Notes: a model not told the origin generated them from the sequence alone. A stretch of DNA of 64,000 nucleotides from Forficula auricularia (GCA_024734495.1 JALMQS010000187.1:8233055-8297054); one strand, 5' to 3'. Positions 33,701 to 46,500 are shown, counted from the first letter of the stretch. A program made the numbers and translations.

Positions 33701-34703
33701 TGAATACACGCGAATAAATAAATAATATAAAATATACAATTGGATAATAAAGAGGGGTGCTCTAATTTGACATGTAAGCTGCCCTACACTACAAGACAAG
33801 CTAAAAATTTAATCAACAAACTAGTAAAAAAATAAAATTAAAATCAAAGTAAAAAAATACAAAATAAATGCTATGAACTGAATAACATGCTTCACTCAAA
33901 GTGTTGGACTTATGGACGCAAACTGTTTTATAATTACAGTGTAAATGTGAAAGTATCTGTGTAGAAAGAGTAGAATCTTCTTCATACTAAATGCTAAGAA
34001 ATAGGAGAGCACATTGACTAGGAAGCTGAGGGTTTGGAGAGTTAAATGGCGGCGAATTAGTGGGTGTTAGTGTTGTGTTGGGAGCGGGGCTCTCGTTGGC
34101 TTTTAGGGCTAGGCCTTACCCCTGCTGGGGGGCGCGCAATCTTCCCTTCGTCACTCGTGCTATCACTAATAGCGTGCAGACGTGGTAAGAAAAATAGTAA
34201 TCAAACGATAATATCTATCTATGATCTGAGGAGATGATTGATTGCAGCGACCCCCGGCTAGAATAGAAAAAAAAGGAGTTTCAACATTCAAAAATATTGC
34301 CAATCTGTATTTAACATCATTCTAAAACATTACAAAATAAGCAGTCTGTTTTAAAAGGTAAAAGGGGCTCAAAAATAGCCTAAGAATTGGTCCTATGAAT
34401 TACAATTTTATTTTATATTTATTTTATTATATTTTTTTGGAATTTCCCCATTTTAACAAGTGACATTTAAGAAAGAATGACAATCCTAATTCAGGGAAAA
34501 TTAGAATGGCAGTAGTAGGCCTTTAGTTTAACAAACAACACTGCAAGGTTGAGCTTGTCTTTTAGGGTGGGTGGAGAAAGGATGGGACGGGATGGGCTAA
34601 ACATGTGGATTCTACCACCGAAACACCGACAAACTACAACGAGACACGAGTCACAAGCGTCACAAAGGTTAGTGTAAAAAGTTGAATGTTTAAAGAGTTC
34701 GTG
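30727..34703. other. No gene; AT-rich region, transposon-poor
   Basis: Long A/T runs and short TAA/ATA microsatellites, with purine-rich patches (31740-31890) and GC-richer patches (33330-33500, 34020-34260). Strikingly few repeats compared with 1-30 kb. It lies downstream of brat and could hold distal 3' UTR or another gene's UTR, but no frame shows recognisable coding content. Confidence 0.4.
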
Positions 34704-34706
34704 TAA

Positions 34707-34974
34707 AGGGGCCCATACACTGTCAAACAAATTGCGCAACAAAGCGATGTGCAACGTTGCGTTGAGCATCGTTTGCCGGTGCCCATACATTGCCAGAGAA
34801 ATTGCGCAACAAAGCGATGCACAACGCTCTGCGTTGCACAAACGCTCCCGTTGTGCAAAAGATTTCAAACATTTTTGAAACGTGTCAAACATTTGCGCAA
34901 CGAATCAAACACTGCCATACACTTTCAAACAATTGCGCAACAGCCTGTGTTTGTTTGACAGTGTATGGGCCCCT
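34707..34974. mobile_element. PIF/Harbinger-like MITE, 268 bp
   Basis: The ends are AGGGGCCCATACACTGTCAA and its inverse, flanked by TAA on both sides (34704-34706, 34975-34977), the TWA target of PIF/Harbinger elements. Subterminal ATTGCGCAACAAAGCGATG occurs twice in direct orientation. No transposase. A shorter relative lies at 50136-50303. Confidence 0.8.
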
Positions 34975-34977
34975 TAA

Positions 34978-37900
34978 GAGAAAGTGTCTGTGTCAATATG
35001 TGTTGTATTCATTAATGAGAGTGTGTTTGTGTATGTGTATGTGTATGAGTATGAAAGTGTGTGGACGCACTCGACATCCGTGGACATGATTGATTAAGTC
35101 GCAACGGCGTTATAGACCTAAAGAGATGATAACGTGGATTTCGACTGAGGAAGAAACAGACCGCGACTGTCCCAGTGGAAATCCTTAAAAGGGGACAGTC
35201 GAGATCCGTGTCACACCTGAATCGAAGATCGCATTACTTTTTTTTTTAACTTTTATGAATTTTTTAAAATTTTTTTGTTTTTTAAATGTAATTTTTCATA
35301 TTTTATAAATCACCAACTTTTAGTAACATTATAAACATTAATAGACAACAAGACAACATGATCAATTTATAAGCCCGATCAATTTTCATAAAAATACAAT
35401 GGCAGATATTCTTAATATTTAAAAAAATTCTGGGAATTCGTGTACTAATATATTTTTAATTTTACTTTTTTTTATATTATAATATATAAATAGGAAGATA
35501 ATGTTTTACTCTATATTTAAGTGTTCTTATAAAGACGTGGAAGGAAAAGAGAAAGCAGTCTTAGCCGTTTTAAGTTTGGTCTGTGCATTTTTAAGCAGAG
35601 TCACAATCATAATTGTATGAGCTTGTGCGCAAGAGGAAAAGAGCGAGAGAAAGAGAAGATAGAGAGAGAGATAGAGATTAGCTTCTAAAATTCGAACAAA
35701 TGTATTTTTTTTCTTTTTAAATAAAAATAATTTCGCGAATTTCAAGCTAAAGTGTATATATTTATATATTAATAAGTGTTTTTAATATTATGATTGAGTG
35801 TTATGAAAATTGTGGCTCGGGTTGCTGCGAGCATTTCGCAAATTGGTGTTTGGTACGTGTTCTGCGAGTATGTCAATAAATAGAAAAAATATATACACGT
35901 TTATGGGAACCTGAGTGGCAGCGATAAATTGAAAAATTGTTATCTCTTGACAAATAGATCCCCACAGAGGCGTATATATTCACACACCTTTAAGTGTACT
36001 CTATTGAAATTGATGTTTATTTTTTTTTTCTTTGAATCACAGATTTGCCAAAGAAGAGTGAAAATTAAAGCGAGCCAATTAATATGTAACAGTGGAGAGA
36101 AAATATATATACTAATCTTTAAGTTGATAGCAATATATATATATCTAGAAAATATATATATATTTGCCGCATTGCAAAAGAGAGCACTTTTTTTTCTTTT
36201 AAAAAAATCTTGTATTATCTATTTTGAAAGCGCGGACAACTATATATTAATCAGTTGGAATCCTCTAGATGAGTGATAGTGAATGTGATAATTAGTGAGA
36301 ATGAGATCGTTATAATTCCACGATTAAGATTTTCTTCGATGAATTTTTTTAAAATTAATATTCTTTTTTGTTTAATTTACTTTTTAAACGAAGAGTAGTA
36401 ATTTCTTTCTTTTTTTCTTTGTTTAATAAAATGTCTCAATATAATTAATAGTCAATGCGATGATAATATAATGAGAATAAACGTGGGAAGGCAATTGCAA
36501 TGATCACAGTCTGTTAAGAGGAAGAGTCACTGTGCAGCATTGGCAACGAAACGACAACGAGAAACATGTGCTCACTTTTAGAACGGGCCTTAATTTTAGG
36601 TTTATTTTTTTATTTTTCGTTTGGTGTTCGACTTGACTTCGTTCTTATTCTTAATAATTTATAATTCTAATAACTTGATTTGGTTCTTTAGTTTACACTA
36701 CACATAAAAATTATCTACAAATTATATATAAAAATATGTATTAATAGGTATATATCAATAAGATTATAATAATTATTAATACATATAGTTATATATAAAT
36801 ATATCTGTTTATTTATAATATTAATATAACTTTTCAAGACCCTAGTTTTAAAGACTCGCCTTTACTTTTTATAAACATCCAAAAAACAATCTACAAGAGG
36901 GACATGAGCAAACACTGTATATTCATGAATTCCGCCTCTATAACATTTTAGTATTTAAAATATCTGCCTCTAATTCAAGATTATACAATTTTAATATTGA
37001 TATATGTATGTGGAAATCTGCAGATAAATAGTACAAATTATATAAATAATATATCACAATATTATGTATTATTTATATAATCTGTAAGAGATTTCTTTAG
37101 ACAAATATGCTGATTAACAAACTATAGACAAGATTTTGCAAATAGAAAAAGCAGGAGCTAAAAGTCTAAAAGGATATTCTTAAACACCCAAGGAGAGATT
37201 TTTTTATGTTCCCTATAGTAATTGACTTGTTTGATTTGACAAAAATGTTATTTAGCTTGGAAAAGCATCGGGCTATCCTCAGGCGAACGAACAACCTCTG
37301 GATATTGAACTACGTGTTTGTTTCTACCATTGCAAAAATTTGTGATGTGGGCGATTATCATGATTTACAAACAAAAATCAATTTATATATATATAAAACA
37401 TTTTTTTTTTTTTTTTCATTTTGTTTCAATTTTCTTTTTCTTCATTTCAGTCTTTCCCAAGTTTCTAAGCTTAATAAAAGTATTTCGTTCCATTCAAAAT
37501 TTCTTTTCTTTTCTTATTTTTTTTTTTTTGCAAATATATAATTTATTAATAATATATTTCTGGATTGAATAGAGATAATCCTATTTTAAGTTAAAATAAT
37601 ATTTTGACTATTTAAAGTCAGGCATAAAGAGTTATTTTGATTTGTGCCGGAAATCGCATTTTGAGAGGAAGATCAGAAAACCCGCCTTCGTACGCACTTT
37701 TTGTGATCAAAAAACGCATCTTTTATTCCATTTTTTTTTCTTAATATATATACCTATATCTTTTTGGAAATTTATCTTAGACAAAAAAAGAGCCTTTTAG
37801 TATAAAAAGATAAAGAGGGTGGAATAAAAGTTTGACGTAGATAATATTTGCTACAACACTTGCAAGAATGCCGCCTTCAGGCGGATCTGTCTTATAGTTT

Positions 37901-39400
37901 TCTACTATATTCTAAAGAGAATCGGAACTTTTACGAAATTGATATGATATCGAAATATCGATTCGTTCTCCCTCCAATGCAAATCGTAACACATCAACAA
38001 CACTGCAACAGAGAGGAGAAATGCTTGCCTTCATAAGCTGGCTTGTCCTTTGTTTCCATATTAATAAAATATATTAATTTTAAGTATTTTTTGTTAGTTA
38101 TCAAAGACAGTTAATGCTTTATCTGGAGAGAAGTTTGGAATTTCAATAATATAATTAAAAATAAATAAAAAGAAAAAAATCAGATGAAATAAAATGAAGT
38201 TCATATAAAGAACGAAACAAACTCTTATTAAATAAAGAAACGGATACAACAAAATAACAAAAAAAAACAGTATTATATATATACATAAGAATTTTTAAAA
38301 ATAACAAATTATATTTTTTATGAAAATAATTAAGATCAATTTAAAAGTATTATTTGGATAGCTTTTATATATATAGATATATAATAAATATATGTATATA
38401 TATATAGATTTGAAAAACAAAGATTAAATAATAGAAAGTTAGGCAAAATATAACATTCTTAATATTGCAGTTGAAAATTATATATATATATATATTTTTT
38501 AATTTTTTTTTTTAATTTTTGAATAATTTATTAGAATATTTAAACCTATACTATAGGCATGATTTTTTAAAATCTTACCCACTTTTTTTCAATATAAAAA
38601 TTAAAAAAATAATAATAATAAAAAATAAAAATACAACAAAACAAAAAGAAATAAATAAAATACAAAATATTGCTTGGAATGAGAAAAAAATAACATAATA
38701 TAACAATGGGGGGGGGGGGGAAAGCATTATGCACTAATGGCACACGGAAGAAGGCTCAGTTTGATTCTTAATAATGCAGCCCATTTCTATTTGAGAATAT
38801 TTTGGTATCGTGTCTAGATCATATAAATAACACGCAAATTAAATGATAAAACTAAAAGCGAAATTACTAATTACTAATAATCTTCATAAAAAAAGGAACT
38901 AGCTTTCGAACCAGGACACAAAAACTATTATTTAAAAACAATCGCCTGGTATTGAAACTATATCGCAAAATCTTAAAGATTATTCTAGATTAATAATTAA
39001 TATGCATATAAATAAGACGAAAATTTCTCATTGCTACCCGATATTAAATATATAATATATATCCACCCCTTTAAAAACTTTGAATGAAAAAAGTATTGTT
39101 TTGGTTAAATAATAAACATATTTCTAAAGGCGATATTCTTTAATAAGAATGAAGTCGTGTATTTGGGGCGTGAAGAAATTTATAAAGCCCTCGTTTTATC
39201 TTAAATAAGGCAGCAAAATTTTTTTATATATCTATATATAAAATGAATAAATTTGGCGAGAATTATACACGCCTTAGTTGATAAATGATAAACAATAATT
39301 ATTAACAAAACAAGTAAACAAAAAAATAATAATAAAAAAAAATGGTAATAATAATAAACAAATCATAAGAGTAAAACTTATATTTGAATTGTTGAGGATC
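34978..39400. other. No gene; AT-rich downstream region of brat
   Basis: Simple repeats (GT-rich 35018-35062, GA-rich 35638-35682, AT-rich 38395-38495, a 12-G run at 38708) and many homopolymers. Transposon-poor. Probably contains part of the brat 3' UTR, whose end I cannot fix because AATAAA is frequent by composition alone. Confidence 0.4.
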
Positions 39401-39450
39401 TATCGGGTTTTCGGTCAATAAATAATTATTTATTGACCCAAAACCCGATA
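39401..39450 (-). terminator. Hairpin with poly(A) signals in its stem, downstream of brat
   Basis: Two 24-bp arms (39401-39424, 39427-39450) pair with a single mismatch around a 2-base centre. The stem includes CAATAAATA, so AATAAA is present on both strands. It lies about 550 bp past the brat stop codon. It could be a 3'-processing or transcript-stability structure, or simply a small transposon footprint. Functional role inferred only. Confidence 0.35.
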
Positions 39451-40002
39451 ATATCATATAGGTAAATAAAACCCAGTTTTATCATAAGTCGGTTGTAAAA
39501 GCATGACTAGTTCTTTTTCGCTGAAACACGAAATGATAACAAAGGAAAGCCAACTGATCGTATTGGTAAACTGGAGACTCTAAGGAACTCCGACTTGTCA
39601 CAAAATAGAAATCTTTGAATTCCTTAATAATATGTATAAAACAATTAAACAATTTGATAGTATTGAACTACTAATCTACTTGTTTAACTTATTTCTACGA
39701 GTACATTTCACAAAACAACACTTATAATAAAATAGAGCTTAATATGAAACAGGTGCATACATTTCAAATTGCGCAATGTCAGAGGCACCACAACTTGTTA
39801 TTATTAAATGTACATTTTATATTTTTTTAAAGTTCAACTCCCTGTTATGTGAAAGTCTAAATAGAATTGGTCAAACAAGTTTATTTTAAATGTTTGTTTT
39901 AAAAAGTTAAGCACAAAAAACAGCCGCTCAACACCCGACCTAACCTCATTTAAAAAATGTTCGCTGCGTATAATAAGTGTGGGTTTAGTCGGTTAGATAG
40001 GT
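39451..40002 (-). other. Putative proximal brat 3' UTR
   Basis: Follows the brat stop codon directly on the minus strand, with no sign of a splice site immediately after. The first AATAAA on this strand is at about 39885-39880, some 120 bases after the stop. A long UTR would suit a post-transcriptional regulator gene, but the true 3' end is not visible. Confidence 0.5.
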
Positions 40003-42507
40003 TTATAGGCCAATCGGTGGTACCTGGACATAGCGATAAATATAAAGACGATAATCTTTGCTTGCTAGGACCACAGAACCATCATCCATAAGAGCAACAT
40101 CAAAACATTGTGCATGTTTTACTTTGGACTCTAGTGCTGATACGAGTTGACCTTCTTGTGAAAAGATCGTAAGGTTGAAATTATTATGATTGTCAGCGAT
40201 GAGAATTTCGCCGCTACTATTAATGCCAACTCCAATTGGATAATTAGTGATACCCTCTCCTCCAATTTGACGTAAATATACACCTTCATAATTGAATACT
40301 TTAACACAATGAGCTCTGTTGTCTGATATAAAAATTTCTTGTTTATCGTTTACTACTACTCCATTAGGAAATTCAAGATGTTTTGAACATCCAAACTTGG
40401 TTAATACATTTCCGGATTGATCAAAAATTATTACGCGCATCACCTTGCATTCAACAACAACGATTCTGCCTTTATTATCCACAGTTACTCCACGAGGATG
40501 TTGCAAAATATTAGCTCCAAATTTACGAACAAATTGTCCATATTGATTATAGATTTGAATTTGGTGTGTGGGAGATCTTTCTGTTACAATAATATCACCG
40601 GAAGTGCGTACTACCGCAACTCTATTGGGATATAGCAATTGTCCATCTCGCTTTCCACATTCTCCGAATTGAAATTTGAATCGTCCCTCTTTATCAAAAA
40701 TTTGAATACGATGATTGTTGGTGTCAGCAACAATAATATCATTTTGGGCATTAACAGCCACACCACTAGGCTCTGTAAATTGACCTTCCATAACTCCGAA
40801 CTCGCCGAATTTACAATGATAAATCATTTTTTGTCTTTTAATTTGGCTCTTGGGCGGAAAGATGGCAGTTGATGACATAATTTTACCAGAAAGGTCAAGG
40901 AGAGTTTCAGTGGGAACTCCTGATGAAAGAGTGAAATGTTCACTGTTTCCACCTGAGCCTCCCCCACTTCCTACACTTCCTCCATTTTGATAAATAGAAT
41001 CACTAGAGCCATTTGACCATTTTTCATAAGGATTAACACCATTTAAGTTAAGGTCTGACATATTAGTAAATGGACCAAGACTATTAGCTGAGCTAAATCT
41101 TTTGGAAATAAGGTTTGATTCAAAGGAAGAAGGCGCAGCTGTGAAAGGTCGTTCTAAAACTCCATTTTGAAGAGAAGTGGTTCCATTAGTGAGTGAAGGA
41201 GCGTGTGAAGATGTAGTTCCATTTCCGTGTAATGTAGTTCCGTTGACAGGTCTAGCAATAGGGGGTTGTTTGCTAGGACCAACAGGAACTTCCCCACTAG
41301 AGCGGACATATCCAAACGTATTTCTTACACCCACTTGAATGGCTTGGTAGTTGGAAACAAATTCCATTTCACAACCAGTAGGAGAAGAAATGTCTGGATT
41401 TACATTCATAAAAGAATGAAGTTTCGTTTCAACGACGCGTTTGAACATGAGTACTTCAGGGACGGCCGCATGCTTAGACAGTCGATCAACAAATTCACAT
41501 GTCGAATATATCTTATCCATCGTCTCTTGGGCCTTCTGTGCTTGAACAGTTAAATAAATTTGTTTGGTGGAATAAACAGAATCAAGTTCTTTAAGCAATT
41601 CTTGTTTTCTCTCTTCTAACATGGATCTATAAAATAAAAATGTGTCGTTGATTTCGTTTTGTGCTTTATTATATTGAACTTGTAATTTATTTGAAGAATG
41701 TTCAAGAGTTTTAAGTGAATTTTGCATATCAGTAGCTTTCAATTTACTTTTATGCATTGTTTGTGCAAGTAATTCGACTTGCTTTGGCCCAAGCTCTGAA
41801 AGGTTGTCCCATTCGTGCAATCCACTAGGATGTTCCATCACTGTACATTCTTTACAAATTGGAGTATTGCAAGTTCGGCAATAATACTTCACTGTCTCTG
41901 TCTTATGGCGGAGACAAAGAACTATTTTTTCAACTGGACCAGCACTTTTGAGTTCTTCTTTAGTCTGGCCGTTTTGAAGCTCAGACAACGAAAGTACACG
42001 ATGTCCTTCAAAACAATGCATGAATTGATGAGCCATCATGCAATTGGCACACAAATAATTCTCACAATCGAGACAACGTGCAATAGCGTACGTCTCCGAG
42101 CTTTTACACCCAGTGCAACGAACTGATGCAGGTTCTGAATCGAGGATTGGTTCAAGGCCAAAATCGGTAATTAGTCCAGATATTCCTTGTAAAGTTAAAG
42201 GACACTCTTGAGAACAAACCGCACAACTGATCTTGTCTGACTGCAATTGCCTACGCTCCAGACACGTTTGACAAAAAGTGTGGAAGCACGGCAACACCTT
42301 TGGCCTGGTGAAATGTTCATGACAAAGAGGACACTTGTCGTTATGGGCAGAGCTGCTAGTGCTGCTGCTCGAGCTACTACTCAAGCTGACGGTTGGAGAT
42401 GAGCCGTTTGCAGGAGATGAGTTTTCGTCTTCAAGAGGTGAGAGAGATCGCGGCTGTTCAGTTAAGGAACCTCGTAGTGAATCGAGCGAAGGTGTGGGTG
42501 ATGCCAT
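40003..42507 (-). CDS. Brat (brain tumor) TRIM-NHL protein with RING finger
   Basis: Cytoplasmic RNA-binding translational repressor. In Drosophila, Brat acts with Pumilio and Nanos, binds RNA through its NHL propeller, and limits neural stem-cell growth. This copy has 834 residues in one exon. In order: start MASPTPSLDSLRG (as in Drosophila), a Ser-rich linker, a C3HC4 RING at about 59-102 (CPLC, CFHTFC, CAVC), B-box 1 at 131-172, B-box 2 at 198-234, a coiled coil at about 240-345, a low-complexity Asn/Gly/Ser linker, and a six-bladed NHL domain from about 562 to the end (YVQVPPIGL). There is no filamin domain, unlike TRIM2/3. The start ATG at 42507 has a good context (A at -3, G at +4); a GTG two codons upstream is not a start. 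A 3' splice site lies 20 bases upstream, so the 5' UTR or an upstream coding exon is spliced on. Drosophila Brat lacks this RING. Confidence 0.97.
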   Translation of the reverse strand: MASPTPSLDSLRGSLTEQPRSLSPLEDENSSPANGSSPTVSLSSSSSSSTSSSAHNDKCPLCHEHFTRPKVLPCFHTFCQTCLERRQLQSDKISCAVCSQECPLTLQGISGLITDFGLEPILDSEPASVRCTGCKSSETYAIARCLDCENYLCANCMMAHQFMHCFEGHRVLSLSELQNGQTKEELKSAGPVEKIVLCLRHKTETVKYYCRTCNTPICKECTVMEHPSGLHEWDNLSELGPKQVELLAQTMHKSKLKATDMQNSLKTLEHSSNKLQVQYNKAQNEINDTFLFYRSMLEERKQELLKELDSVYSTKQIYLTVQAQKAQETMDKIYSTCEFVDRLSKHAAVPEVLMFKRVVETKLHSFMNVNPDISSPTGCEMEFVSNYQAIQVGVRNTFGYVRSSGEVPVGPSKQPPIARPVNGTTLHGNGTTSSHAPSLTNGTTSLQNGVLERPFTAAPSSFESNLISKRFSSANSLGPFTNMSDLNLNGVNPYEKWSNGSSDSIYQNGGSVGSGGGSGGNSEHFTLSSGVPTETLLDLSGKIMSSTAIFPPKSQIKRQKMIYHCKFGEFGVMEGQFTEPSGVAVNAQNDIIVADTNNHRIQIFDKEGRFKFQFGECGKRDGQLLYPNRVAVVRTSGDIIVTERSPTHQIQIYNQYGQFVRKFGANILQHPRGVTVDNKGRIVVVECKVMRVIIFDQSGNVLTKFGCSKHLEFPNGVVVNDKQEIFISDNRAHCVKVFNYEGVYLRQIGGEGITNYPIGVGINSSGEILIADNHNNFNLTIFSQEGQLVSALESKVKHAQCFDVALMDDGSVVLASKDYRLYIYRYVQVPPIGL

Positions 42508-42526
42508 TTTCACGCCGAAGGCAACC

Positions 42527-42549
42527 CTGGAACAAAAGAATAAACCATT
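42527..42549 (-). other. 3' splice site just upstream of the brat start codon
   Basis: On the minus strand a pyrimidine-rich tract (TTATTCTTTTGTTCCAG) ends in AG at 42528-42527. The exon continues with GGTTGCCTTCGGCGTGAAA into the ATG. The frame stays open from the splice site to the ATG, so an alternative upstream coding exon is possible, but the conserved MASPTPSLDS start argues for 5' UTR. Confidence 0.7.
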
Positions 42550-43442
42550 ATTAGTTAATCATTCAAATACTGAAGAAAAGGGGTAAAAAATAGTAAGAAA
42601 ATTTAAAGTAATTATCAATAATTAAAATAAAAAATAATATTAAAATGTATCTGGTGATTTTTAAACAGTTTATATATATAATCCCATCGTGTCTGATATG
42701 TCCACTTGTTTTTTGTGTACTGCACAGAAGACTGAAATGCAGTAAACACATTCCTTGGAATTAAAATTTGATGAGAAAAATTTAATATTAATTATTTTCT
42801 ATTTAATACATTATTTTAAAATATTAATTGATATTAACATCAACGCCTCTAGCGGAATATTGCTGGAGTTACAAACATCAAGTTTGGAAAGCATATTTCC
42901 TTTATGTAGTGGGCGTAAAAATTGGTTTTTGAAATTTTAGCTATTAAGGGGGTGAAAAAAGGGGAAATTGTATTAATAATCGATTTTATAATATCTACTA
43001 AGAAAAAAAGATATCTATTTACTTTTTGTTTAAAAAAATTCTACATACCTACAAATGTCTAATTTTTGTAAATTCGACCCCTAAACCTCTAAGGAGGGTA
43101 AAAATGCGCAAAATGTATTTATATTTGATGAGGAAATATCTATTAAGAAAGGTAATATATCTGTTTGCATTTTGATTAATAAAATTTCATGTACCTACAA
43201 ATTTCTGAAATTTTTGAAATTCGCCCTCTAACTAGACATAATGTGTAAGAGGTTGAAAAATTAAATAAATTTTAAAAAGGAAATAAGGAAATGTATTACA
43301 TTTATGTGGAAATAATTTTTTAAATAAAAATATATTTTCATGTGTAATTATGGATTCAGTAAAGATAAGAATGAGTATAGATATTTCTGGCAACGTTCTT
43401 TAAAAGTAAAAAGGGTTCAGCGTTGTGCCGTTGACACTCTTA
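42550..43442 (-). other. Upstream intron of brat, no gene seen
   Basis: AT-rich DNA directly behind the splice site. Short open frames on both strands lack recognisable content. The matching 5' splice donor and first exon could not be located in the window. Confidence 0.5.
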
Positions 43443-43568
43443 GGGCCGGTTGTATGTCGCAAAGTAAATGCTTTTTACAAGTGACAAAGGGTAGATGGTA
43501 AATGGAGGGACTGGGATGGCCAATCAGATGACAGGAACAGCATTTACTTTGCGACATACAACCGGTCC
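43443..43568. mobile_element. PIF/Harbinger-like MITE, 126 bp
   Basis: The ends are GGGCCGGTTGTATGTCGCAA and its inverse (one G/C difference), flanked by TTA at 43440-43442 and 43569-43571. The inverted repeats run about 31 bp. The interior is non-coding. Confidence 0.85.
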
Positions 43569-46500
43569 TTAGTGGAATTGGCTGTTCTAAAACATCGGTA
43601 AAGAAAGGCCTTACATCCAGGTCTTTACGTCACGACCTGTTGCCCCGGGCGACGTCGACGGCGCCAGTCAGGTGCTTGCTAATGCTCATCTTCCATGTTT
43701 GGAAATCGTATAAACTGACATCAAATTAATCTTCCAATTCAACAATTCGTTGGATTATTTGTTATATGTGTATCTCATAAAACCAGAATCTCTGTTTTAT
43801 TCAGTAATAAAATTAAAAGGTAAAACTTTGTTTTATTAAAGTTTTGAAAACACTAGTGAGATTAAGTTATATTATACTATACAAATGTTCTAATTTGAAC
43901 TTTTAATTATTAATAAGTGTTGTAAAGTCGGGTTCTCTGATGAGTCATGTTGTTCAATTATTTGGGTTGATTCATGAAAATGAACGTAAGATCCAATGTT
44001 TTTTCAGTAAGACTAATCACTCATATCTTCTTTCTATTTTAAATTAAAACAGGTTTACTTTTTATTCACATTGGCTGATCATTACTTTACTTTAATTAAT
44101 AAAATCTCAATTGTGAGAACACTGATTCATTTTTTGTGAATTGTTTTACCTCACATACTTCCAGAATAGCTATTTTTAGGTCTATACAGGACAGCAAAAG
44201 AAGAAATTCATTCGGCTGTAGTCAAATATCGATTGTTGTTTTTTATCCGAACAGCTAGAGCCTTCGTCATCAAAGTGCTTTGTAATTTCTCTTGCTATTC
44301 CTCAAATAGTTTTGGTACGTTTACGTATCCCCTAATTCAATTTTCTTAATATATTGTCTATGTCCACTAGGGCATATATATATATATATATATATAATAT
44401 ACTATGTATATTTTCTATCAGATATTTCATAAACAGCAAGTCGAAATGCATTTTTACAATTTTCATTCACAATCAGTACCAATAACATGATGTTATGCTC
44501 TAATTTTTTCCAGGGATAGTTTAAATAATCACAATAAAATTTGTGAAAACATCATTATGCAGGAGTGAGAAAAGTCTATGTTATCGATGCAGAAAATTTT
44601 GTCTCGAGTTATGAAATGTGCAGAGCCATAAGTGAAAAGATAAATGGAGTGAATCATATTTTAAATATGTGCTTTATTTTTACAAATATAATAATTTTTT
44701 CATTATTCGTTATATTAAAAAATTATGTACTAGTATATTTTGAGATTATTGAATGGGCTAGGATTTTATTTATTTAAGTAGTTTTTTAAAAAAAAAATTG
44801 AATCTTATAATAATATTTTTGGAGATGGCACTTTTGATCAGTAAACAATGAAGAACAAAAGATATGATAGCAATCAGGTTTCCATCAACTCTTTCAGTAA
44901 AAACAAATTAAAATAAAGTAAAAAAAATGTGTTTACCAATGTATTTATAGATAGGTTAGTAGGACAATCGATAATCAATATAAAAAATTCTTTGTTCATT
45001 AGTTGCTTTGTTGCTGGTGATTTATTTGGCGGATTAATTAATATAATACATATTTTATTCCCTGTGTGCATTTTTCCCCCTAGATTTTTTTTATCAATTC
45101 CCGTATTTTATAATAATAATGGTTGCAATTTGAATAACAAGAAAAACGTATAAGTAGAGAATTTCGAAAGGGGAATAGTCGTCTGGAAGATACCTGACCA
45201 TAGGGGCAGAAGATTGAATAACTTCTGACAATAGGACGAGGAAAGCCCGCATAAGGACCTGTCTATCTTTTGATAGTCAAGTTCTTTGAAAATCCTCAAC
45301 GGACATGCGATAAAGTTCGTCATAAATGATCTCCCATGTCAGCATTAGATAAGGTGAATCGTTTTTCTAATTATTTTCTCCAAAAGGGGATTACAGAAAT
45401 AATGAATATAAAAATCTACCAAGAGAAAATCCGCCAAACAAATAAAATAAAAAAATCTGGCGTGTTTAGTGCTGAAATGATAAGAAACCGATATTAAAAT
45501 AAAATGTTAAAAGTGAAATTAAAATAGGTATCATAAATAAATAAAATGCAATGGTCCAGGATCATATCATGACCTTTATGACAAATTTGTATACATTTTC
45601 TCAAAGACATACAATTTTTATAAATTTCTAGACAAGAACGAGTGAAATTTTTATTCTGTGATATCTTGAGTTGATTTAGCTTAAGTTCTTGAGATTTATT
45701 GATTTTGAGTTACCTGATGACTTTATGGTAAAGGAGATCAAAATATTAAAGAATCCGCATATTTCCAGTTACATTTAAAAATTCCAAGTCAAATTTATAA
45801 TATTTAAATTAGAAGATTTCATAGAAAATTCCATTTCAATGATTCACTTATCTACATAGGAATAAGTGGAATTAAATATATTTTTGAAATTTCCCATACA
45901 AGTGTCTTAATCAATAAGTGCCTTGTTTTGCATAAAGACGCTCACATTTGGTTAGATCGAAATATCATAAAATATGACCTGAACTAGAAAGTCAATCAAT
46001 CATGCGTTGGCAGAAAAAAGAAAAAAAAGCGATGGATGATGCTATTTCATGGGTAGGTACCTCCTCAAAGGAAAGTTATCCTCTTCAAACAAATATATTT
46101 CCGTATAAAATGAATTCATCAGAAAAAGTGGCTGTTAAAGAGATAGAAAGTAATTTCATAAACTAGACAAATTGGGGAAATATATACACAGTTCGTTCGA
46201 CAAAGGGGAATTCGAATTCACTCAAAAATTTGCAATTTCCATTTTCTTTTTTCTTATTCCTGATCAGAAGAAATGTCTGAAAGGTGGAGAAAAATCATCT
46301 TCAAACATAATTTTTCTGCTCCTCTATTTGGATTATTACATACATTATAAATGTGTATAACGCGGCCTTGTCAAGTGTTCCTTTCACTGGTGTGTGTATA
46401 CAGAGACACGGCTTTTGCATATGTGTGTGTGGTTCGGCGTACAGCCACTCACAAAAGTTTCTACTCGCAGCGGCGAAAGATAAAGGCGGAAACTGTATGG

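Noticed and set aside
34491..35089. Several overlapping open frames of 69-133 codons
   Set aside because: They are carried by the MITE at 34707-34974, whose inverted structure gives mirror frames on both strands.
42508..42513. GTG at 42513 as the brat start
   Set aside because: The ATG at 42507 has a better context and matches the conserved MASPTPSLDS start of insect Brat.
40417..42586. Plus-strand open frames opposite brat
   Set aside because: Antisense shadows of a strongly conserved coding exon, without independent signals.
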